Assembly: GCA_036840015.1 (NCBI GenBank)
Contig: DAISVV010000189.1
Location: 1 to 6,357 of the forward strand
Direction of reading: 5' to 3'
DNA: 6,357 nt
DNA from: SZUA-430 sp036840015
Lineage (GTDB): Bacteria; Pseudomonadota; Alphaproteobacteria; Micropepsales; Micropepsaceae
Shown here: in pieces, positions 1-6,357 of the stretch
How positions within the stretch are numbered: position 1 is the first letter of the stretch
Layout: every line of letters starts with the position of its first letter
Notes under the pieces: generated by a model
The model's input: only the letters and a program-made list of their open reading frames with translations
What the model was told of the DNA's origin: nothing
The model's database searches: none
Made by a program: the position numbers and the translations under genes

Positions 1-291
1 CTCACGCGCATCGAGCGCGCGCTGGCCTGGGGCCGGCTCCTTGCGGGTGCAACGCCCTATGCCGGTGCCGGCGGCTTCCACAAGTCCCACAAGCAGTCGT
101 TCGAGGAAGTCTCGGCCTACCTGACGGGTTATTGCGAAAGCGCGACGGCAACCCTGCGCACGCTCGATCCCTCGCGCCGCCCCCGCGCACAGACCTACCT
201 GACCCACGCCCAGGCGCTGTCGGCCACCATCCTCGGCCACGAGGAAGCCGAACAGATGCGCCGCCGCTCTGGTACGGGCCTCGCCGAGTAG
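1..291 (+). CDS. 3' end of an unrecognised protein (partial, 96 residues)
   Basis: Frame 1 is open from the first base to a TAG at 289-291 and encodes the last 96 residues of a protein that begins left of the window. The only in-frame ATG is at 256, far too late to be the start. Third codon positions are strongly G/C, as in the neighbouring genes, which supports real coding. The fragment looks soluble and mainly helical, with many Ala, Arg and Glu. It contains a Gly/Ala stretch followed by FHKSHKQSFEEV (about residues 26-37) and ends in an arginine-rich tail. There is no membrane segment. I do not recognise the family and assign no function. It converges on the CoA-transferase gene across a 51 bp gap in which I see no clear terminator hairpin. 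Confidence 0.7.
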   Translation, partial: LTRIERALAWGRLLAGATPYAGAGGFHKSHKQSFEEVSAYLTGYCESATATLRTLDPSRRPRAQTYLTHAQALSATILGHEEAEQMRRRSGTGLAE

Positions 292-342
292 CAGCGTGCC
301 CGGCTCACGCCTTCGATACGGGGCGGCAGCAACGGGGTCGCG

Positions 343-1542
343 TCAGATCACGCCGTCGCGCCGCAGGCTCTCGGCTTCTTCACCGTGGATGCCAAGCTCG
401 GCGAGCAGTTCTTCCGTGTGCTGCCCGAGCACGGGCGGGGCTTGCGTGATGCGGCCAGGCGTTTCCGACAGGACGACCGGCGTTGCCATGATGCGTGCGC
501 CATCGGCAAGGCCCGGGAAGGACACCGGCGCGAAGAAGCCGGCCGCATTCACATGCGGGTCATCAAGCAATTGCTGCGGCGAGAGCACGGGTCCCGCCGG
601 CACCTTCGCACGCGCGAGCGCATCAAGCGCCTCGGCCACGCTGCGCGACCGGCACCAGGCCGCCGCCCGCGCCGAAAGCACTTCGCCATTGTCGCCGCGC
701 GCCTCGTCGGAGGCAAAGCGGGGATCCTCGATCCACGCTTCCTCGCCGACCATCCTGGCCCAGCGCCGGAACAGGGGGTTGCCGTTGATCAGGATCGTGA
801 TCCACCCGTCCGTGCAGCGGAAGATGTCGGACGGTCCCGCCGTCTGTCCGCGATTGAGCGTTGCCACCCGGTTCTTCGCCAGAACGTCCTGTTCGATCAG
901 GGTCTGGCTCATGTAGGTGACTGCCGTGCGCAGCAGCGCACCTTCGACATGCTGTCCGAGGCCCGTTGCATTGCGCGCATAGAGCGCCGTCATCGTGCCG
1001 AACGCCGCCAGCGACGCGGTTCCGAAATCCACCCACGAGGCCGCCGCGCGCACCGGTTGCTCGGGCGTGCCCGACATGTAGACCGCACCCGACATGGCCT
1101 GCGCCACGCCATCAAAGCCCAGCCGTTCGGCATAGGGCCCACCCGACCCGAAGGCCGAAACCGTCGTCAGCACCGTGCGCGGATTGATGGCATGCACGCT
1201 GTCCCAGTCGAGGCCGAGCGAAACAAGCGTCTGCGGCGGCAAATTGACCACCACGACATCGGCGGTGCGGATGAGCTTCCTGACGATCTCCCGCCCGCGC
1301 GGATGCGCGGGGTCGAGCGTCATGCCCTTCTTGTTCCGGTTCATCTGCAGGAACAGCGCCCCCTCGCAGGGATTGCCGTCGGCATCATGGATCACCGGTA
1401 CAAGCGCACGGTCTTCCGAGCCATCTCGCTTCTCGATGCGGATCACCTCCGCCCCCATGTCGCCGAGCAGTGCGGCGCAATAGGGGCCAGCGATGTAGCG
1501 CCCGAAGTCGAGAACCCTGATGCCTGAGAGAGCCGTTTTCAT
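343..1542 (-). CDS. CaiB/BaiF-type class III CoA-transferase
   Basis: This 399-residue protein matches the usual length (about 380-430) of family III CoA-transferases, which move coenzyme A between carboxylic acids in the cytoplasm through enzyme-bound acyl anhydride and thioester intermediates. The N-terminus has the family signature LSGIRVLDFGRYIAGPYCA, followed by LLGDMGAEVIRIEK (about 25-38). Further family features are QMNRNKKGMTLD (66-77), SAFGSGGPY (129-137) and QAMSG (148-152). An Asp at 172 (SWVDFGTA) sits where formyl-CoA transferase has its catalytic Asp169. The C-terminal part (AKVPAGPVLSPQQLLDDPHV) is also typical. The family includes transferases for formyl-, carnitinyl-, succinyl- and bile-acid-CoA as well as alpha-methylacyl-CoA racemases, so the substrate cannot be read from sequence. 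No partner acyl-CoA dehydrogenase or hydratase lies next to it. The start ATG follows a weak GGACAGG ribosome-binding site. It is transcribed divergently from the HIT gene across 94 bp. Confidence 0.93.
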   Translation of the reverse strand: MKTALSGIRVLDFGRYIAGPYCAALLGDMGAEVIRIEKRDGSEDRALVPVIHDADGNPCEGALFLQMNRNKKGMTLDPAHPRGREIVRKLIRTADVVVVNLPPQTLVSLGLDWDSVHAINPRTVLTTVSAFGSGGPYAERLGFDGVAQAMSGAVYMSGTPEQPVRAAASWVDFGTASLAAFGTMTALYARNATGLGQHVEGALLRTAVTYMSQTLIEQDVLAKNRVATLNRGQTAGPSDIFRCTDGWITILINGNPLFRRWARMVGEEAWIEDPRFASDEARGDNGEVLSARAAAWCRSRSVAEALDALARAKVPAGPVLSPQQLLDDPHVNAAGFFAPVSFPGLADGARIMATPVVLSETPGRITQAPPVLGQHTEELLAELGIHGEEAESLRRDGVI

Positions 1543-1636
1543 GCGCCTGTCCGCCTTGTGCCGTATCGCGCCGACTCATTCCATTTTTCCGGGGGGATCG
1601 ACAAGCCCGTTGCGCGCGGGGGCCGGATGACGTCAG

Positions 1637-2071
1637 ATGCCCCGCATGCTGCAAGGCCCCTTTCTTCTCGACGCCCGCCTCGCCGCCGACACGGTCCCCG
1701 TCTGTGATTGGCCGCTCTGCAGCGTGTTGCTCATGAACGACAGCCGCTATTCCTGGCTCATCCTCGTGCCGCGCCTTGCCGGGGCGAGCGAGATCTTCGA
1801 CCTCTCCCCGGCCGACCGGCAAGTCCTCTGGCAGGAAGTGACCCACGCCGCCGAAAGCCTGAAGGCCCTCACTGCCTGCCGCAAGATAAATGTCGGCGCG
1901 CTCGGCAACGTCGTCGCGCAGCTTCATGTCCATGTGGTAGCGCGCGAGGCCGGCGACTTCGCAGGCAATGGCCCCGTCTGGGGACAGGGTACCGCTGTAC
2001 CCTATGCGCACGCCGCGCGTGACCATCTGGTGCAGCGCTTGCGCACGGAACTGCAACGCGGCGTCGTTTAA
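1637..2071 (+). CDS. HIT-domain protein with a Gln-variant histidine triad
   Basis: This 144-residue protein has the size of a stand-alone HIT domain. HIT proteins are cytoplasmic nucleotide hydrolases or transferases acting on dinucleoside polyphosphates or nucleoside phosphoramidates. The active-site stretch is NVVAQLHVHVVAR (about 91-103). The motif reads Q95-L-H97-V-H99-V-V, so the last two histidines, including the nucleophile position, are kept while the first of the canonical HxHxHxx is glutamine. I recall this variant as common in a proteobacterial HIT subgroup annotated loosely as diadenosine tetraphosphate hydrolase-like. The segment SWLILVPR (39-46) matches the conserved strand of the fold, and GPVWG (112-116) follows the triad as in these homologues. 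The ATG at 1637 is preceded by a plausible GGATG about 7 bases upstream; the ATG at 1646 is the alternative. The stop TAA overlaps a CtrA-like motif in front of the next gene. The substrate is unknown. Confidence 0.9.
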   Translation: MPRMLQGPFLLDARLAADTVPVCDWPLCSVLLMNDSRYSWLILVPRLAGASEIFDLSPADRQVLWQEVTHAAESLKALTACRKINVGALGNVVAQLHVHVVAREAGDFAGNGPVWGQGTAVPYAHAARDHLVQRLRTELQRGVV

Positions 2072-2082
2072 CCTCCTGTTAG
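2068..2082 (+). promoter_or_regulatory. CtrA-like box (TTAA-N7-TTAG) upstream of the transglycosylase gene
   Basis: The sequence TTAACCTCCTGTTAG matches the alphaproteobacterial CtrA consensus TTAA-N7-TTAA with one mismatch at the last base. It lies about 45 bp before the predicted start of the transglycosylase-like gene and overlaps the HIT stop codon. The location suits promoter control, and cell-wall and motility genes are frequent CtrA targets. Short AT-rich words are conspicuous in this GC-rich DNA, but one motif instance is weak evidence and no -10 element was identified. Confidence 0.33.
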
Positions 2083-2126
2083 CAGCCGGGCCGCGCTGGC
2101 ACGCACCTTGCGAGCAATGGATCACC

Positions 2127-3044
2127 ATGCTCGACCGCAACCCCATGACAGCGCCCGCGCTTCGCTCGACGATTTCCCCGTCGGCGGATCTGGTCATGGG
2201 CGCGCTCCGGGGCGCAGCCGACCGCACGGGTACGGATTTCGACTACCTCCTGACCACGGCAATGCGCGAATCCAGCCTCAATCCCGAGGCCAAGGCGTCG
2301 ACATCCTCGGCCACCGGCCTGTTCCAGTTCATCGAGCAGACCTGGCTCGGGACCGTGCGCCAGCACGGCGCATCACACGGGCTTTCGGCCTACGCCGAAG
2401 CCATCAAGCCCGGCAAGGATGGCCGGCTCATGGTTGCCGACAAGGCCATGCGCCAGGAAATTCTTGCCCTGCGCAAGAACCCCGAAATTGCCGCCATCAT
2501 GGCGGGAGAACTGACGAATGACGCGCGTAACCACATGGAAGGCGCGCTGGGACGAGGAGTGTCGGCGGGGGAGCTTTATGTCGCTCATTTCCTCGGACCC
2601 CAGGCGGCGGTGAAGATGATAAGGGCTGGGGCTCAGACGCCCTCTCTTCCCGCCGCCTCTTTCTTTCCTGATGCGGCCAGCGCCAACACCCGCATATTCT
2701 ACACCAAGGGCGGCGAGGCGCGGTCGGTGGCCGCGGTGCTCGAGACGCTCAAGGCCCGCCATGACGGCGCGTCCGCCGGTACGCAGTTCGCCGCCGCCCC
2801 GAAGGCCGCGCAGAGCCTGCCGCCCGCCCGCGTCGAGACGACGGAACAGCGCGGAACGTTTCCCTTCGACAACACCAGCCCCGCCATGCCGGCGTCCAGC
2901 AGCCTCGAGGCTGCGCTCTCGATGGATGGCATGGTCATGTCACCGCTGTTGGCCCAGATCCTCGCTTCGGTCGACACGCTCCCGAGCTTTGCCCGCGCCT
3001 TCGGTCCGCTCGACGACGCGGACCATCGCCAGCGCGCCGCCTGA
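2127..3044 (+). CDS. Lytic transglycosylase-like (SLT/lysozyme-fold) protein
   Basis: From the ATG at 2127 this encodes 305 residues. Residues about 30-165 form a lysozyme-fold SLT domain: the catalytic Glu is E48 in AMRESSLNP, followed by the signature ATGLFQFIEQTW (62-73) and a late motif ELYVAHFLGP (149-158). Such enzymes cleave the glycan strand between N-acetylmuramic acid and N-acetylglucosamine with formation of anhydromuramic acid; E48 is the expected acid/base. The remaining 140 residues are Ala/Pro/Ser-rich and probably disordered, ending in a short helical patch (SPLLAQILASVDTLPSFARAF split across 272-292). No signal peptide or membrane segment is visible from this start, which is unusual for a periplasmic enzyme. 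An upstream in-frame ATG at 1968 would overlap the HIT gene by 104 bases and still gives no clean signal peptide. ATG 2145 is an alternative start. The ribosome-binding site is weak. Flagellar, secretion-associated or general wall roles are all possible. Confidence 0.85.
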   Translation: MLDRNPMTAPALRSTISPSADLVMGALRGAADRTGTDFDYLLTTAMRESSLNPEAKASTSSATGLFQFIEQTWLGTVRQHGASHGLSAYAEAIKPGKDGRLMVADKAMRQEILALRKNPEIAAIMAGELTNDARNHMEGALGRGVSAGELYVAHFLGPQAAVKMIRAGAQTPSLPAASFFPDAASANTRIFYTKGGEARSVAAVLETLKARHDGASAGTQFAAAPKAAQSLPPARVETTEQRGTFPFDNTSPAMPASSSLEAALSMDGMVMSPLLAQILASVDTLPSFARAFGPLDDADHRQRAA

Positions 3045-3121
3045 CAATCCCAAGCGACGACTTGCTGCATGGTGCCCGCAGCCTTTTGCGGCCACAACCA
3101 TCCGCCCACGCGATAGGATCC

Positions 3122-4267
3122 ATGGCAGGCATCTTCCGGAATTGGTGGCCCGTCTTCGCGGCCCTGTTGCTCATCCAGCTCGGCAACGGGCTGACAGGCT
3201 CGCTTGTCAGCATCGCGGGCGAGGCGCGGGGTTATCCGCCGCTGCTCCAGGGCATGATCCTGTCCGCTTTCTTTGCCGGCAGCATGGCGGGCGCCGCACT
3301 GACACCCCTGCTGATCCGGCGAACCACGCATGCCGCCGCAGCGGCAGGATTCACGGTGGCCCTTGCAGTCACCACGCTTGGTTTTGCTATGTCCGGCGAC
3401 CCGTGGGTCTGGGTCTTCACGCGGATGCTCGCGGGCGCGGCCATCACCGGCATGTTCGTCACCGTCGAGAGCTGGCTCAACCTGAGCACCGTCGATGGCA
3501 TCCGCGCGCGCGTCTTCTCGGCCTACATCTTCATCCAGCTCACAGGTCTTGCCGCGGGCCAACTCCTGCTGGCGGGCCGCAGCACCGGGGAGACAGCCCT
3601 GTTCCTGGTCGCAGCAGCAGCCATCGCGCTGGCGGCACTCTGCTTTGGTTCGGGTCGCACCGCGCACCCCCCGCGCGGCGAGCCACGCCACATCTCCTTC
3701 ATCACGCTCGCGCGCCGGTCTCCCCTGGGCACGAGCGTCATCGCGCTGGCTGGCTTCAGCTGGGCCGGGCTGATGGCCTCGGGTCCGGCGACCCTGCAGA
3801 TGATGGGACTGAGCGACGTCGACAAATCCCTGTTCATGGCGCTGGCCGTCGCCGGCGGCATGATCGCGCAGCTGCCCGTTGGCTGGCTGGCCGACCACAT
3901 GGACCGCAGCCGCGTCTTGTTGCTGCTCACGGCGACCGCCGCCCTCACAGCCGCGATCCCGCTGGTGGGTGAGGGCAGTGTCGCATTGTTCGCCGCAGCG
4001 CTCGGATATGGCGCAGCCACCTTGCCGCTCTACGCGATTGGCGTGGCGCGGGTCAGCGAGGTGCTGGGTCAGGAAGAGCGCACCGCAGCCGCCGCCTGGA
4101 TGATCATCCTCTTCAACATCGGCGCCGTCATCGCGCCGCTGGTGCAGGCCAACGCAACAGCGGCATGGGGCCCGCTCGCCTTCTTCGTGCTGCTGTCGGC
4201 ACCGCAGGCACTCTTCGCATTCGCCGCGCTCTGGCAGGCCGCCGCGAAGCAGAAGCCGCGGACCTAG
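3122..4267 (+). CDS. MFS transporter, YcaD-like
   Basis: This 381-residue inner-membrane protein has about twelve hydrophobic segments, six on each side of a hydrophilic middle loop (about 177-200, containing GRTAHPPRGEPRH). The segment GWLADHMDRSRV (254-265) is the second-half copy of the major-facilitator motif A between helices 8 and 9. The first half carries TVESWLN (114-120) followed by RARVFSAYIF, which matches the VES-xx-x-RGR-xx-AxYM pattern I know from the E. coli YcaD group. These are proton-coupled or facilitative carriers of mostly unknown substrate, and neighbours do not reveal one. The ATG at 3122 is chosen because it directly precedes a short charged/aromatic leader and helix 1, and AGGA lies at 3115-3118, although the spacing of 3 bases is short. 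An in-frame ATG at 3062 would add 20 residues without hydrophobic character. It lies 77 bp after the transglycosylase gene and its stop interlocks with that of the convergent Rsm22 gene. Confidence 0.9.
   Translation: MAGIFRNWWPVFAALLLIQLGNGLTGSLVSIAGEARGYPPLLQGMILSAFFAGSMAGAALTPLLIRRTTHAAAAAGFTVALAVTTLGFAMSGDPWVWVFTRMLAGAAITGMFVTVESWLNLSTVDGIRARVFSAYIFIQLTGLAAGQLLLAGRSTGETALFLVAAAAIALAALCFGSGRTAHPPRGEPRHISFITLARRSPLGTSVIALAGFSWAGLMASGPATLQMMGLSDVDKSLFMALAVAGGMIAQLPVGWLADHMDRSRVLLLLTATAALTAAIPLVGEGSVALFAAALGYGAATLPLYAIGVARVSEVLGQEERTAAAAWMIILFNIGAVIAPLVQANATAAWGPLAFFVLLSAPQALFAFAALWQAAAKQKPRT
4264..4267. other. Interlocked convergent stop codons (CTAG)
   Basis: The palindromic CTAG serves both genes: TAG at 4265-4267 ends the plus-strand MFS gene, and the complement of CTA at 4264-4266 (TAG) ends the minus-strand Rsm22 gene. 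The coding regions thus overlap by four bases and there is no intergenic space for a conventional terminator. Any terminator must lie inside the opposing coding region. Confidence 0.9.
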
Positions 4268-5223
4268 CTGTCCAGCAGGTCGCCCCACAAGGCATCCCGC
4301 GCCGCGCGCCACTCATCGCGCTGCCGGCGCGAGACCGTCACGCGCTCGATCCGTCCCTCCCGGCAGAGATCGAAGTGGGCATGCCCGCTGGCGCGGATCG
4401 GACGACGCACGATCCGTCCGGCCAACATCTCAGGTAATGGCGTCCTGGCCAGCGCCACATAGCTGAACTTGGCGCTCTCATGCGACAGCGTTCCCGACTT
4501 GACCGACCGGTGCAGCGCAGTGCGCTCGACTTGCACGTCGAAATGGCACCAGTCATCACCCTGGACGGGGCAGGTAAGCCCATGCGTGCAGGGAGCGACC
4601 GCATGCCCACCGAGGGAGAGGATGAGATCGCGCGCGGCGCGGATCGAGGCAAAGCCCGCCTGTGTCCCCGGCTCGATCAGCACCAGCACATCGCCCGTGG
4701 CTTTCCACAGCGCATCCACGACGCTGGCACGTCGGTCTGCAGGCAGCTCATTCAGCACATGGCTGGCCACCACAGCGTCATGGCGTGTGGCAGCGCCAAG
4801 GCTGCCAGCATCGCCAGCGACAAAGTCCGCGTGGAGCCCAACGGCACCTGCAAGCCTCAGCGCCGTCGGACGCCAGCCCGCATCGCGCTCAAGCAGCGTG
4901 GCACGCAGGCCCGGCTGTGTGGCTGCAAGCGCAAGGCTCGCCGTGCCGGGCCCCGCACCCGAATCGAGAATCGTACGAATCGGCCTGTCACCCAAGCGGG
5001 CGCAAACTTGCGACCAGACACGCGCCGCAATCGCATAGGTGGAGGGAAATCGCACCGCAAGATACGCCACCCTCGCCACTGGTGTCAGGGTCGCCGGGAT
5101 CGCAATCCCCGTTCGGTAGCTGTTTGATAAGGTTTCTGCCGCCGTCCGCAACGCGGCATGCGGATGATCCGCTGTCTCAAATGCCAGCGCGGTGGCCAGC
5201 GGGGCAGGCGGGTCAAAGGGCAT
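4264..5223 (-). CDS. Rsm22/METTL17-family methyltransferase-like ribosome assembly factor
   Basis: This 319-residue protein fits the Rsm22 family (PF09243), whose eukaryotic members (yeast Rsm22, human METTL17) act on the mitochondrial small ribosomal subunit. The N-terminal LSNSYR (32-37) is a family hallmark. A Rossmann-type SAM site is seen as DSGAGPGTASLA (87-98; GxGxG intact) with SHVLNEL (154-160) at the usual post-motif position. The C-terminal half carries C212, C218 and C226 in PCTHGLTCP and DDWCHF, the family stretch ERTALHRSVKSGTLSHE, and C287 in FDLCREGRIERVTVS. These four Cys correspond to the ligands of the [4Fe-4S] cluster described for METTL17, so the protein is probably a cluster-binding factor for 16S rRNA or small-subunit maturation. 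Whether it methylates RNA is unknown. The ATG at 5221-5223 is the natural start, but no clear ribosome-binding site precedes it. The start lies 36 bp from the divergent DUF2336 gene. Confidence 0.9.
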   Translation of the reverse strand: MPFDPPAPLATALAFETADHPHAALRTAAETLSNSYRTGIAIPATLTPVARVAYLAVRFPSTYAIAARVWSQVCARLGDRPIRTILDSGAGPGTASLALAATQPGLRATLLERDAGWRPTALRLAGAVGLHADFVAGDAGSLGAATRHDAVVASHVLNELPADRRASVVDALWKATGDVLVLIEPGTQAGFASIRAARDLILSLGGHAVAPCTHGLTCPVQGDDWCHFDVQVERTALHRSVKSGTLSHESAKFSYVALARTPLPEMLAGRIVRRPIRASGHAHFDLCREGRIERVTVSRRQRDEWRAARDALWGDLLDS

Positions 5224-5236
5224 AACGGTGTCTTAA
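5222..5236. promoter_or_regulatory. Degenerate CtrA-like box between Rsm22 and DUF2336 genes
   Basis: ATAACGGTGTCTTAA (on the minus strand TTAA-N7-TTAT) differs from the palindromic TTAA-N7-TTAA consensus at one base. It overlaps the Rsm22 start codon and ends 23 bases before the DUF2336 start, inside a divergent gap of only 36 bp. Because the motif is nearly symmetrical it could affect either gene. The evidence is a single degenerate motif match. Confidence 0.2.
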
Positions 5237-5259
5237 CCCGGGCTGGCTACTCTTCGTGA

Positions 5260-6357
5260 ATGGTACTCGAGCATATCAGTCGCGATCCGGAAAGAAAGAC
5301 GGGCCTGAGCGCGCGCGACGTCGCTGCGCTTCTGGAAAACCCCTCCGCAGAACAGCGCGCCCGCATCTTCTCGCGCATGGCGCCCGACATTGACAGCACC
5401 AGGCTCAGCCCGCAGGAACTGCAACTTGCGCTCGACATCATGCGCACCCTGGCCGCCGACGCCGAGCTGATCGTGCGTCGCGCGGTAGCCGAATCGATGA
5501 AGGCCTCGCGCAACCTGCCGCACGACATCGCCCTGCGGCTGGCACGCGACGAGGTATCTGTGGCCGTGCCCGTGCTGGAGCACGCGTCCGTCCTAACCGA
5601 TGATGACCTGATCGCGATCCTCGCCGACGGCGTCGGTGCCAAACAGGTGGCCATCGCGCGCCGTCCGCAAGTGAGCGCAACGCTCGCAGCGGCCATCGTC
5701 GACACAGGCAACGCCGCCGCCGTGACAACGCTGGTGGGCAACACGGGTGCCGACCTGAACGAGTCCGTCCTCCAGCGGACACTTGACCGCTATGGCCGTT
5801 TCGAGACCGTCAAGGCCGCCATGGTGCATCGCGAGCAGCTGCCCGTGACCATCGCCGAGCGGCTTGTGACGCTGGTGTCCGAGAAACTCAAGCTGGCCAT
5901 CGCCGCCCGCCACAGCCTTCCCGCCAGCATCGCCAGCGAGATCATCCTCGACGCACGCGAGCGCGCGACCCTCACCCTCCTGTCTGAATCGCCTTCCGAT
6001 GCAGACACCCGCGCCCTCGTGCAGCAACTGCACGCCAACGGCAGGCTCACGGCCTCGCTGGTCCTGCGGGCGCTGTGCTCCGGCGACCTCGAGTTCGTCG
6101 AGGAATCGATGGCCGAGATCGCGGGCACCAGCGCCGAGAAGGCAAGCATCCTCATCCATGATGCCGGCAAGCTCGGCCTCAGGGCGCTGTTCACGCGCTG
6201 CGATTTCCCGGAGGCGCTTTATCCAGCATTCCGCGTCGCCGTCGACGTGATCCACGAAACCGCGATGGGTGAGGGCCATGACCGCGAGCGCTTCGCCCGC
6301 CGCGTGATCGAGCGGTTGCTCACGCAATACCAGGACCTGGACGGCGCCGATCTTGAA
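5260..6357 (+). CDS. DUF2336 helical-repeat protein (3' end beyond window)
   Basis: The frame is open from ATG 5260 to the last base, giving 366 residues without a stop, so the C-terminus is missing. The codon directly before the ATG in this frame is TGA, which makes 5260 the earliest possible start; the next in-frame ATG (5377-5379) would remove conserved sequence. The protein is soluble and almost entirely helical, like HEAT-type repeat proteins. Residues about 100-120 (SVAVPVLEHASVLTDDDLIA) match the conserved core of DUF2336 (PF10098), an alphaproteobacterial family of unknown biochemical role, and QVAIARRP (129-136) continues it. Units beginning LPxxIAxxL recur at 86, 194 and 220. No catalytic motif, signal peptide or membrane helix is visible. 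It is divergent from the Rsm22 gene. A scaffold or regulatory role is conceivable from the fold type alone. Confidence 0.82.
   Translation, partial: MVLEHISRDPERKTGLSARDVAALLENPSAEQRARIFSRMAPDIDSTRLSPQELQLALDIMRTLAADAELIVRRAVAESMKASRNLPHDIALRLARDEVSVAVPVLEHASVLTDDDLIAILADGVGAKQVAIARRPQVSATLAAAIVDTGNAAAVTTLVGNTGADLNESVLQRTLDRYGRFETVKAAMVHREQLPVTIAERLVTLVSEKLKLAIAARHSLPASIASEIILDARERATLTLLSESPSDADTRALVQQLHANGRLTASLVLRALCSGDLEFVEESMAEIAGTSAEKASILIHDAGKLGLRALFTRCDFPEALYPAFRVAVDVIHETAMGEGHDRERFARRVIERLLTQYQDLDGADLE

Noticed and set aside
385..1527. A 380-codon open frame on the plus strand opposite the CoA-transferase gene
   Set aside because: Its product is Arg/His-rich with no recognisable motif, whereas the minus strand encodes a clear full-length family III CoA-transferase. 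Long antisense frames are expected in DNA this GC-rich.
1968..2126. An N-terminal extension of the transglycosylase-like protein to ATG 1968
   Set aside because: It would overlap the HIT gene by 104 bases, and the added residues show no signal peptide or conserved sequence; ATG 2127 falls just after the intergenic region.
3076..3091. Small inverted repeat CCGCA-gccttt-TGCGG between the transglycosylase and MFS genes, as a possible terminator
   Set aside because: The stem is only 5 bp and is not followed by a T-run, so it is not distinguishable from chance in GC-rich DNA.
2671..3972. A 433-codon plus-strand frame overlapping the transglycosylase tail and the MFS gene
   Set aside because: It is an Arg/Pro/Ala-rich out-of-frame reading; the overlapping frame has proper membrane helices and the MFS motif A.
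2699..4312. A 537-codon open frame on the minus strand across the transglycosylase and MFS genes
   Set aside because: The translation is low-complexity (Arg, Gln, Gly, Asp) without domains and lies opposite two well-supported genes, so it is a mirror of their codon bias.
2127..5223. Idea that transglycosylase, MFS and Rsm22 genes form a new defence or secretion system
   Set aside because: Each belongs to a common housekeeping-type family, the Rsm22 gene is on the other strand, and no effector, toxin, nuclease or phage-related partner is present.
5593..6327. A 244-codon minus-strand open frame opposite the DUF2336 gene
   Set aside because: The plus strand shows DUF2336 core sequence and continuous coding; the antisense product has no recognisable motif.

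Overview
The window is a dense, GC-rich stretch of ordinary bacterial chromosome. It most likely comes from an alphaproteobacterium, and a sphingomonad (Novosphingobium/Sphingobium-like) is my best guess. The reasons are the strong G/C preference at third codon positions, a DUF2336 gene, a bacterial Rsm22-family gene, a HIT protein of the QxHxH type, and TTAA-N7-TTAR motifs resembling CtrA boxes. The taxon is inferred from gene content, not from a marker gene.

Layout from left to right: the 3' end of an unrecognised gene (+, 1-291); a convergent class III CoA-transferase of the CaiB/BaiF type (-, 343-1542); a divergent HIT-domain protein (+, 1637-2071); a lysozyme-fold/lytic transglycosylase-like protein without an obvious signal peptide (+, 2127-3044); a YcaD-like MFS transporter (+, 3122-4267); a convergent Rsm22-family methyltransferase-like ribosome assembly factor (-, 4264-5223), whose stop codon interlocks with the transporter stop; and a divergent DUF2336 helical-repeat protein (+, from 5260) cut off by the right edge. 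No stretch above 100 bp lacks a gene. I saw no tRNA, rRNA, CRISPR array, insertion sequence or phage gene.

The genes do not form an obvious pathway. HIT, transglycosylase and MFS run in the same direction with gaps of 55 and 77 bp and could be partly co-transcribed, but their predicted roles (nucleotide metabolism, peptidoglycan, export) do not converge. I found no convincing new multi-gene system. The points most worth a second look are the complete four-cysteine iron-sulfur motif of the Rsm22 homologue, the interlocked CTAG stops, two near-consensus CtrA-like boxes, the apparently leaderless transglycosylase, and repeated helical units in the DUF2336 protein.
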